From Corynebacterium epidermidicanis (GTDB lineage: Bacteria > Actinomycetota > Actinomycetes > Mycobacteriales > Mycobacteriaceae), in assembly GCF_001021025.1 (NCBI RefSeq), contig NZ_CP011541.1, positions 1,550,001-1,614,000 on the forward strand: a stretch of 64,000 bases of DNA, read 5' to 3'. The notes beneath the pieces are model-generated. The model had not been told where the DNA came from and searched no databases. It saw nothing but the letters and a program-made list of their open reading frames with translations. Positions 57,475 through 64,000 of the stretch are shown piece after piece. The stretch's first letter is position 1. The number at the start of each line of letters is the position of its first letter. Made by a program: the position numbers and the translations under genes.

Positions 57475-58624
57475 TCGAGACCGTAGGCGCGCCGGTGACG
57501 GTGGTGTCTTCCATCGTCTCGGCGATCTTCATTGCTTCCTCGATGAGGGTTTCCACGATCTGGGATTCCGGCACCGTCTTGATGACTTCACCCTTGACGA
57601 AGATCTGGCCCTTGCCATTGCCGGACGCCACACCCAGGTCAGCATCTCGTGCTTCGCCTGGGCCGTTCACGACGCAGCCCATGACGGCCACGCGCAGTGG
57701 CACATCCATGCCTTCCAGGCCAGCGGTGACTTCTTCCGCCAGCTTGTAGACATCCACCTGAGCGCGTCCGCACGAAGGGCAAGAGACAATTTCCAGCTTG
57801 CGCGGACGAAGGTTCAGCGACTGCAGGATCTGATCGCCGACCTTGATTTCCTCCACCGGGTCTGCCGAAAGGGACACGCGGATGGTGTCGCCGATTCCTT
57901 CCGCCAGCAGAGCGCCGAAAGCCACCGCGGACTTAATCGTGCCTTGGAATGCCGGGCCCGCCTCGGTCACGCCAAGGTGCAGCGGGTAGTCCGATTGCGC
58001 TGCCAGCTGACGGTATGCCTCCACCATGATGACTGGGTCGTTGTGCTTCACCGAGATGGCAATATCACCGAAACCGTGCTCTTCAAACAGACCGGCCTCC
58101 CACAGCGCGGACTCAACCAAGGCCTCCGGCGTGGCCTTGCCGTACTTATCCATGATGCGCTTATCCAAGGAGCCGGCGTTAACGCCAATGCGGATCGGAA
58201 TTCCAGCATCTCCAGCAGCTTTGGCTACTTCCTTCACACGGCCATCGAATTCCTTGATGTTTCCCGGGTTGACGCGCACTGCAGCGCAACCGGCGTCGAT
58301 AGCTGCGAAAATGTACTTAGGCTGGAAATGGATGTCGGCGATCACCGGGATCGGAGACTTCTTCGCGATAATTGGCAGTGCTTCGGCATCTACCGTCTTC
58401 GGGCAGGCCACACGAATGATGTCGCAGCCTGACGCGGTCAGCTGGGCAATCTGCTGCAACGTGGCGTTGATGTCGTGGGTTTTGGTCGTCGTCATCGACT
58501 GAACTGAGATCGGGTGATCCGAGCCCACCCCGACCTTGCCCACCATCAACTGGCGTGTCTTACGACGCGGCGCCAGAGTTGGAACGGGAGCTTCTGGCAT
58601 GCCAAGGCCGATTGAGGTTGTCAC
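57464..58624 (-). CDS. ispG: 4-hydroxy-3-methylbut-2-enyl-diphosphate synthase IspG (GcpE)
   Basis: 386 residues from GTG 58624, preceded by GGAGCAACC. The three iron-sulfur cysteines are in [11 protein letters not shown] (two) and [23 protein letters not shown] (third). The N-terminal TIM barrel begins with [10 protein letters not shown]. It makes HMBPP from MEcPP in the MEP isoprenoid pathway, using ferredoxin/flavodoxin electrons. rseP and dxr follow upstream in the same direction. Confidence 0.96.
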   Translation of the reverse strand: MTTSIGLGMPEAPVPTLAPRRKTRQLMVGKVGVGSDHPISVQSMTTTKTHDINATLQQIAQLTASGCDIIRVACPKTVDAEALPIIAKKSPIPVIADIHFQPKYIFAAIDAGCAAVRVNPGNIKEFDGRVKEVAKAAGDAGIPIRIGVNAGSLDKRIMDKYGKATPEALVESALWEAGLFEEHGFGDIAISVKHNDPVIMVEAYRQLAAQSDYPLHLGVTEAGPAFQGTIKSAVAFGALLAEGIGDTIRVSLSADPVEEIKVGDQILQSLNLRPRKLEIVSCPSCGRAQVDVYKLAEEVTAGLEGMDVPLRVAVMGCVVNGPGEARDADLGVASGNGKGQIFVKGEVIKTVPESQIVETLIEEAMKIAETMEDTTVTGAPTVSITK

Positions 58625-58726
58625 AGTAGGTTGCTCCTTTACAAAGCACAATCAAGACAGGATTCTTTGCTTTATTTACCCTACCACCGCCGGTTTCGCT
58701 GACCGTTGCCCTATAACACTCCGCGG

Positions 58727-58764
58727 TGCAGGGATTACCCTGCATGGCCCGCCGAAGTCGGCGG
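58727..58764. other. Tandem hairpins between rseP and ispG
   Basis: Two perfect small stems side by side: TGCAGGG-ATTA-CCCTGCA (58727-58744) and CCGCCG-AAGT-CGGCGG (58749-58764). Between the rseP stop and the ispG start, 177 bases. They could be a terminator of rseP or a structured ispG leader; no T-run follows. Confidence 0.45.
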
Positions 58765-58801
58765 ATCCAGGTACGCAACTGACAGAGCTTGACCTGACCG
58801 A

Positions 58802-59995
58802 TTAGAACAATCGGATCGGGTTAACCACGTCCGCGATAATTACCAACACGCCTACGCTTAACAGCAATGCAGACATCGCATAGGTCAGCGGCATGAGCTT
58901 TTCGTAATCGGCAGGACCAGCCGGCGGCAATCCGCGACGCTTGCGGAAGAAGTCGCGAATCTTTTCCCACACAACGACTGCGATGTGGCCGCCGTCTAGG
59001 GGCGGCAGCGGAATCAGGTTGAACAGGGCTAGAAATAGGTTCAGGCTTGCCAGCATCATCATGAACATGGCCCACTGGCTGCGCTCGGCCATTTCACCAC
59101 CGATCCGCGAGGCACCGACGACGCTCATTGGGCTTTCCTCATCGCGGGTATGTCCGAAAATCGAAGCGACTACCCCCGGAATTTTAGCGGGGAAAGATGC
59201 CAGTCCTTGCCAGGTAGCTTGGACCATGTTGCCGAAGAATTCGCCAGTTGCCGGAATCGCGGACACCGGATCGTACTTCTTGATCGCATCCTTAATCGGT
59301 GCAGCACCGACCCCGATCATGCCGACGGTGACTTCTTTGCCTTCGGCGGTGGTGCGCGTAACGGAAGTGACGTCGACACGCACATCCGAGCGCTCACTGC
59401 CCCGCTCCACCTGCAAGGTCACGGTTTGTCCGGGGCGCTTGGCAAGTTCCTCGCGCAGCTGCATAAACGATGCCACCGGCTGCCCATCTACGGCCAAAAT
59501 CCGGTCTCCAGGCTTGATTCCGGCTGCCGCTGCTGGACCGTCCCCGGAGCATTGTTGGTTCGGATCAACCTTGACGCAGCCAGTTTGGCCGATTTCTGGG
59601 GTGTAATCGGCGTGGAGGTTGGGCAGTCCTGAGCTCACCGCAACGCCATACAAAACGATGAGGGTGACCAGAATGTTCATCGTCACCCCGCCGAGCAGCA
59701 CCGCGATCCGCTGCCACCACGGCCGGTCGACCATCGCGTAAGGACGTTCCTCGGGAGTCACCTCATCCAAGGCAGTCATCCCGGCGATGTCGCAAAACCC
59801 GCCGAGGGGCACGGCCTTTAGTCCGTATACCGTGTGTCCTTTGGTGACTTGAAAAACGGTGGGTCCGAATCCGATGAAGAAACGGCGCACTCGCATGCCA
59901 CACCAGCGAGCTACCTGCATGTGGCCGAGTTCGTGCAGTCCGATGGTCAGCGCAATGCCCACGGCGAACAGCACTACACCCAATAGATAGCTCAC
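58802..59995 (-). CDS. rseP: Site-2 zinc metalloprotease RseP/Rip1-type
   Basis: 397 residues from GTG 59995, with GAGGG before it; a TTG nine codons earlier is also open. Active-site motifs are HELGH in the first membrane segment (near residue 21) and NLIPLPPLDGGH near 330. A PDZ domain lies between (about 130-220). It cleaves membrane-bound regulators such as anti-sigma factors within the membrane. It sits between dxr and ispG, as in mycobacteria. Confidence 0.92.
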   Translation of the reverse strand: MSYLLGVVLFAVGIALTIGLHELGHMQVARWCGMRVRRFFIGFGPTVFQVTKGHTVYGLKAVPLGGFCDIAGMTALDEVTPEERPYAMVDRPWWQRIAVLLGGVTMNILVTLIVLYGVAVSSGLPNLHADYTPEIGQTGCVKVDPNQQCSGDGPAAAAGIKPGDRILAVDGQPVASFMQLREELAKRPGQTVTLQVERGSERSDVRVDVTSVTRTTAEGKEVTVGMIGVGAAPIKDAIKKYDPVSAIPATGEFFGNMVQATWQGLASFPAKIPGVVASIFGHTRDEESPMSVVGASRIGGEMAERSQWAMFMMMLASLNLFLALFNLIPLPPLDGGHIAVVVWEKIRDFFRKRRGLPPAGPADYEKLMPLTYAMSALLLSVGVLVIIADVVNPIRLF

Positions 59996-60045
59996 AGGCT
60001 TCTTCCCTCTTTTAGTTGGCAACCAGCCATTGCCGGTTTCAATTG

Positions 60046-61218
60046 CTAGCGGGCGATCTTATCAACAAACTCGTTGGCCCGAGCACGCGCAACTCGCTCC
60101 GTCTCGTATACGTCCTGAACATCGCGTGGAACTCCCGCGAAACTGTGCGCGAGCTCCAATGTTTCTGCCACCGTATCCACGATTTCAGGGAACCTAATCC
60201 GCCCCGCTAAGAAGGCCGCAGCAGCTTCCTCGTTTGCGGCATTGAAGACAGCAGGGAACGTGCCCCGCTTAGCGACGGCCTCCCGCGCCAACTCCACCGC
60301 TGGGAAAGCCACATTATCCACCGGCTCAAAGGTCCAGCTCATCTGCTGGCGGAAATCGAGCGCTGGCTGGGCTTCTGGTACCCGATTCGGCCAATCCAAC
60401 GCCAAGGAGATGGGCAGCTTCATCGAAGGCGGCGATGCTTGCGCGATTGTTGCACCGTCGTGGAACGTAATCATGGAGTGCACGATCGACTGTGGGTGCA
60501 CGCTCACATCGATGAGCTGCGGATCGACGTCGAAAAGCAGGCTGGCTTCAATGAGCTCGAGCCCCTTGTTCACAAGGGTCGCCGAATTCAAGGTATTCAT
60601 CTGCCCCATCGACCAGGTCGGATGGTTGGCGGCCTGTTCTGGGGTCACCTCCAGCATCTGCTCGCGCGTCCACCCACGGAACGGCCCACCAGAGGCGGTC
60701 AGCACGAACCTAGCCACCTCTCCACGTCGACCGGACATCAAGCACTGCGCCATCGCCGAGTGCTCCGAATCGACCGGTACTAATTGCCCTGGCTTGGCAG
60801 CTCTCAGCACGATTTCACCACCGGCGACCAGGGACTCCTTGTTTGCCAGCGCCAAAGTCGCGCCGGACTCCAGCGAAGCCAAGGTCGCGCCAAGCCCCAT
60901 AGACCCCACCAGGGCATTGAGCACCGTGTCCGCAGGCTGCATTTCCACGAGGCGCTCCGCAGCGTCCGCACCGGTGAGCACGGTGCCACCCAATGCCTGA
61001 CCGACCTGCTCGGCAGCAACCGGATTTGCGACCGCTACCTGCTCCGCACTCAGACCAAACTGCTGCGCCTGCTTCACGACGAGCGCCGGATCACTACCGG
61101 CCGCTGCAATACCAACGAGCTTAAATCGCGCTGGTTGCGCAGCGATCACCTCCAACGCCTGCGTACCGATAGAACCAGTCGAGCCCAAAATGAGAATTCG
61201 TTGAGTCACGACGACCAT
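60046..61218 (-). CDS. dxr: 1-deoxy-D-xylulose-5-phosphate reductoisomerase Dxr
   Basis: 390 residues from ATG 61218. The NADPH motif [13 protein letters not shown] starts near residue 11, and the metal/catalytic patterns [12 protein letters not shown] (near 148) and [13 protein letters not shown] (near 178) follow. It converts DXP to MEP, the committed step of the MEP pathway. Heads the dxr-rseP-ispG group. Confidence 0.95.
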   Translation of the reverse strand: MVVVTQRILILGSTGSIGTQALEVIAAQPARFKLVGIAAAGSDPALVVKQAQQFGLSAEQVAVANPVAAEQVGQALGGTVLTGADAAERLVEMQPADTVLNALVGSMGLGATLASLESGATLALANKESLVAGGEIVLRAAKPGQLVPVDSEHSAMAQCLMSGRRGEVARFVLTASGGPFRGWTREQMLEVTPEQAANHPTWSMGQMNTLNSATLVNKGLELIEASLLFDVDPQLIDVSVHPQSIVHSMITFHDGATIAQASPPSMKLPISLALDWPNRVPEAQPALDFRQQMSWTFEPVDNVAFPAVELAREAVAKRGTFPAVFNAANEEAAAAFLAGRIRFPEIVDTVAETLELAHSFAGVPRDVQDVYETERVARARANEFVDKIAR

Positions 61219-61452
61219 TGTCGCACCTTTTCCCCGCCACCCCCGCACGTGACACCAGCCGGAGCTACCTCAAACGGGGTTAACTGCTCCGGCTTAACGA
61301 CGAGTTCTTTCTGGTCAATGTCGTGTTTTGACTCTCCACGTAATAGAATGTGCGAAGATAATGACAACATCTGGGCGCAGTGAGCAATTCGTCTCACAGA
61401 CGAGACAATCCTGCGAACAGCGTTTGCGACCACACTTTAAGGAGCTATAAAC
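61219..61452. other. Divergent promoter region dxr / DUF2631 gene
   Basis: About 230 bases. TTGACT at 61335-61340 and TAGAAT / GATAAT further on are plausible promoter elements for the downstream gene, but spacing does not fit a standard pair. AAGGAG lies 10 bases before the GTG at 61453. Confidence 0.45.
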
Positions 61453-61866
61453 GTGGCTGGTTCTCACAAGATCGTGCCTGAAGTTCACAACGGTGTCTCC
61501 ACACTTGATGAGCCATCAGCAGCTTGGGGTTGGCACGACATCGGACGCGGTCCTATCCAGATCGCCGGTTGGATCTCCGTTCTGTTCCTCCTCGGCTTCA
61601 ACTTCGGTAACCACCACGGCCACGTTGAAACCATTTGGTTGCTCACTCTGGCAGCGCTGATCGCGATCGGCCTGCTGCTCCAGCTCTTCCAGCCAAAGCT
61701 TTCCCAGGTACGCACCGTGACCGCTCACAACAAGCCAGAAGGCCACGTAGAGCCACACTGGAACTACAACCAGCACACCCTGCAGGGAACCCACGCAAAC
61801 CTCAGCGATTCCCAGCTGCGTGCGCTAAATGTTGACCCAGCTTCGGTCAAGGGCGAGCTGAACTAG
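61453..61866 (+). CDS. DUF2631 domain membrane protein
   Basis: 137 residues from GTG 61453, preceded by AAGGAG. Cytoplasmic N-terminus ending AWGWHDIGRGPIQIAG, the DUF2631 signature, then two membrane segments (about residues 38-55 and 60-78) and a polar C-terminal tail. Restricted to actinobacteria. Function unknown. A terminator follows. Confidence 0.82.
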   Translation: MAGSHKIVPEVHNGVSTLDEPSAAWGWHDIGRGPIQIAGWISVLFLLGFNFGNHHGHVETIWLLTLAALIAIGLLLQLFQPKLSQVRTVTAHNKPEGHVEPHWNYNQHTLQGTHANLSDSQLRALNVDPASVKGELN

Positions 61867-61885
61867 CCTCCCCCCTTTTTTACGC

Positions 61886-61920
61886 AAGACCACCCGCTGC
61901 ATTGAGCGGGTGGTCTTTTT
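61886..61920 (+). terminator. Terminator after the DUF2631 gene
   Basis: AAGACCACCCGCT and AGCGGGTGGTCTT pair over 13 bases around a six-base loop, ending in TTTTT. Confidence 0.85.
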
Positions 61921-61945
61921 GTGTCAAGCGCTGCTGAGTGCTGAG

Positions 61946-62208
61946 GGTTTAAGTAAGGAAAAGTGTGTCTCTGCTGTGCGTTTTCCGCAGTGTTGTGGTC
62001 CTAAAATCGGTTTTTATTGTTCGCTGGGAGCCGAAACCCGCTCGATGTCGTCACTTCGGTGTAGTCGGACTACCGCTGCGGGATTTTATTCATGAAAAAA
62101 CGCTGCTCTACGTAGTCGGACTACGCCGAAGCGACGACATAGCACTTATGCAGCAAACCCGCACCGCCGGCGACACGCCCACGAGACACACTTATCTTTA
62201 CTTAACCC
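61946..62208. mobile_element. MITE-like palindromic element, copy 2 (263 bp)
   Basis: Left end GGTTTAAGTAAGGAAAAGTG and right end complementary (CTTTACTTAACCC), the same family as copy 1 at 21401-21660. GTGCTGAG flanks both sides (61938-61945 and 62209-62216), an 8-base direct repeat, although a GTGCTGA tandem repeat around the site weakens this point. The internal 29-base inverted repeat is at 62045-62073 and 62112-62140; the ~130 central bases differ from copy 1 at about five positions. It lies 25 bases after a terminator, as copy 1 does. Confidence 0.8.
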
Positions 62209-62232
62209 GTGCTGAGTGCTGAGTGCTGAGTA
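62209..62232. repeat. GTGCTGA heptamer tandem repeat
   Basis: Three head-to-tail copies of GTGCTGA directly after mobile-repeat copy 2, with one or two more units before that element (61931-61944). Confidence 0.6.
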
Positions 62233-62250
62233 CGTTGGGGCTGCAAACAT

Positions 62251-62320
62251 GCTAGGTCGTACTTCCGCGGAGGTACGACCTAGCACTTCTGAAGCACTTC
62301 CGCCCCACCAGCCAAGCGCA
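62251..62320. repeat. 34-base palindrome with MITE-like flank
   Basis: Bases 62251-62284 read nearly the same on both strands (GCTAGGTCGTACTTCCG and its mirror, one mismatch pair) with centre CCGCGG. The next 38 bases (from 62276) match the right part of the mobile repeat at 29 of 38 positions, by my count. It looks like a diverged or partial relative of that family. No gene fits between here and 62406. Confidence 0.55.
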
Positions 62321-62406
62321 GTATCGGCCGTTTTCGTTTGAGCGTGCCGGCTTCTGACAGTTTCATCAGAGAAGGCCCGCACATTGCCACCTTGCGCCTG
62401 GTCGGA

Positions 62407-63984
62407 CTAGACGTGTGATTTAACTTTCGCGAAGATTTGCAGCAGGTGGGCGTCGATATGCCTGGCAGCTATGTGGCGCGCAAGAACCCAACAGGCGGCG
62501 GGCAGGATGAACATCAAAGCCCAACCGGAAACGCTTGCCCACACGGCCCCGGAGTGGTGCGCCCAAGCGAGCAGTCCGACGCCGGGAACGAGCGGAATCC
62601 AACAGCAGAACATCGCGGCGAATACTGTGAGGAAAGCGCCAGCGGAATAGCCGGATTTGTCCTGCCATGGGTTCGTTCCAGGTTTCGCCGTAGGGTAAGC
62701 GTTAAAAACACTGGCGACTTGCGATAAAGCGGAAGCTACGACCAACATCAATACGCCAGCTGGGATAACGAAGACAGCGATTGACTTGTCGCGTGCGAGG
62801 AAGAAAGCCATGACTGCGTACAACAGTGTCATAACGGTCGGAATTGTCATGGATGCCCAATGCCTGGCCAGCGCAATCGTCCTGGGGCGCAGTCCGCTGG
62901 CGATATACATCCAGCAGGCGGGGCCGTCGAAGCCGAAGTCGTTTGAGGCGATTGTGCAGCTCAAGAAACTCAGCATCCACAGCGCCAGGTAAAGCTGGAA
63001 ATCAGAATCTGTGGTGAAGGACTGATAGGTAAAGAACGTTACTATGAGAGGGGCACCAATCATGGAGTTCAGCAGTCTGGGATCACGTCGAAAGTATCGG
63101 AAGGCTCGGCTGTAGATGGCGCCGGCCGGGGTTTTCGGAACGAACCGAAGGAAGATTGATGCGCCGTCGGCCTGGATTTCGTCCTTTTCGTTGGTGCCGG
63201 AGCGTTCCAGTGGTGCCCGCAACCGCCTTGCCAAGCTCCGCTGCCAGGCCCAACACACCAGCCCCAGCGCGAGCACACTGATCACTATTTGTGCCACGAC
63301 CTCGAGCCAAAGCCCACCTACTGCACCAGCAATCACCCCGCCAGCTGACGCCAGCGGTGTCCATTGCAGCACTCCGCCCATTGGCCACAACTCGGTCTGG
63401 TTGGTGCCCTGCGAGATCACCCGGTTGTAGATAATTAGCATCGCAAACACTGCCAACGAAGAGATAATCACATTTCGTTCTTTGCTCGTGCGCGACTTCT
63501 GGGTGGCGAACACACTGCCGAGCAGCTCACCCGACGCAAGCACCAACGCGAGCTGCAGCGCCATCATGACGAGCACCAAGGGTATCCACATCGGTGGGAT
63601 CGCCAGCGAGATAAACACCGTCGTAATCACTGTTACCAGTAACGCTGTGAGACCTCGACTGGTCATGAGCGCAGTCAACGCGTGCGCGCGAAACAGCGTT
63701 CGTGGTGATATTGAATGGCCGATGAAGTCTTCGGGCTGTAGGTGGTTTTCGCCTGCCGGCACCATCACAACCATCATCAAATAGGCCACCAACCCGACGG
63801 TGAGCGCGCTGGCAATCGCTTCTGGATGGCCTGAACGAATTTCGCTCCACATCATCATGTCGAGAGCGACGGCTCCTCCCGCACCATAAATCAGGAACAT
63901 CACCATCATGAACACGACAGAGACGTTTTCTTTGAGTCCTCGCAACCACAAGGTGCGTTGCACTCGGAGCATGGATTTAAGCAT
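62407..63984 (-). CDS. ABC transporter permease, large multispan protein
   Basis: 525 residues, start ATG 63984 with GGGGGAG before it at the window edge. About twelve hydrophobic segments and a short charged loop near residue 270. It resembles ABC-2-type permeases of exporter systems; an ATPase gene would be expected upstream, outside the window. The substrate is unknown. Confidence 0.7.
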   Translation of the reverse strand: MLKSMLRVQRTLWLRGLKENVSVVFMMVMFLIYGAGGAVALDMMMWSEIRSGHPEAIASALTVGLVAYLMMVVMVPAGENHLQPEDFIGHSISPRTLFRAHALTALMTSRGLTALLVTVITTVFISLAIPPMWIPLVLVMMALQLALVLASGELLGSVFATQKSRTSKERNVIISSLAVFAMLIIYNRVISQGTNQTELWPMGGVLQWTPLASAGGVIAGAVGGLWLEVVAQIVISVLALGLVCWAWQRSLARRLRAPLERSGTNEKDEIQADGASIFLRFVPKTPAGAIYSRAFRYFRRDPRLLNSMIGAPLIVTFFTYQSFTTDSDFQLYLALWMLSFLSCTIASNDFGFDGPACWMYIASGLRPRTIALARHWASMTIPTVMTLLYAVMAFFLARDKSIAVFVIPAGVLMLVVASALSQVASVFNAYPTAKPGTNPWQDKSGYSAGAFLTVFAAMFCCWIPLVPGVGLLAWAHHSGAVWASVSGWALMFILPAACWVLARHIAARHIDAHLLQIFAKVKSHV

Positions 63985-64000
63985 TCCCAGGCTCCCCCTG

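Noticed and set aside
61931..62232. Copy 2 target duplication as independent proof of transposition
   Set aside because: The flanks are a GTGCTGA tandem repeat, so the 8-base identity could arise without duplication. Copy 1 is the sound evidence.

Overview
The window is chromosomal DNA of a Corynebacterium, or a very close mycolic-acid actinobacterium. The signs are GluCD, the biotin transporter BioYMN, ClgR, mycothione reductase Mtr, a PptT/PptH pair, a ChrSA/HrtBA haem system, DUF3046, DUF2631 and a separate ThyX between dapA and dapB. As far as I recall, the gene order matches the gluD-to-dxr part of the C. glutamicum chromosome. Almost all of it is housekeeping DNA, about 60 protein genes with most on the minus strand. 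I saw no tRNA, rRNA, CRISPR array, prophage or transposase gene.

Layout. 1-1.4 kb: end of the glutamate importer (gluC partial, gluD). 1.4-3.3 kb: recX-recA behind a LexA box. 3.4-5.7 kb: DUF3046 and bioYMN with a BioQ-like operator. 6-8.4 kb: pspA, clgR, cinA, pgsA. 8.5-10.1 kb: YciI protein and terC, the latter behind a yybP-ykoY (Mn2+) riboswitch. 10.1-21 kb: ftsK, a TIGR03085 protein, rnj, dapA-thyX-dapB and pnp. 21.4-21.7 kb: a 260-bp palindromic mobile repeat beside the rpsO terminator. 21.7-36.3 kb: the translation/RNA block rpsO, ribF, truB, pptT-pptH, a MATE exporter, nrnA-rbfA, infB, ylxR, nusA-rimP, a lipoprotein and proS. 36.4-44.4 kb: yaaA, a frameshifted polysaccharide deacetylase, cobA, cobB-cobO, a DUF1707 protein, a VOC protein and a ChlI/ChlD chelatase ATPase split by a frameshift. 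44.4-51.9 kb: mqo, an alpha/beta hydrolase, mtr, a membrane protein, cobQ and map. 51.9-57.5 kb: a lipoprotein PBP, then chrA-chrS diverging from hrtB-hrtA. 57.5-61.9 kb: ispG-rseP-dxr (two MEP isoprenoid genes around a site-2 protease) and a DUF2631 protein. 61.9-62.4 kb: second copy of the mobile repeat plus a related palindrome. 62.4-64 kb: an ABC-type permease.

How the genes work together: dapA/dapB supply lysine and meso-DAP for the wall that FtsK and the PBP help build or divide. RNase J and PNPase are RNA-decay partners. PptT and PptH are opposing enzymes of acyl-carrier-protein loading. The scattered cobA/B/O/Q and chelatase genes suggest cobalamin synthesis or salvage. ChrSA is expected to sense haem and drive the HrtBA exporter. 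The points most worth a second look are the mobile-repeat family with 8-bp target duplications, the +1 frameshift in the chelatase gene at a UUU-CG site, the manganese riboswitch whose expression platform hides the terC ribosome-binding site, and a one-base frameshift in the deacetylase gene.
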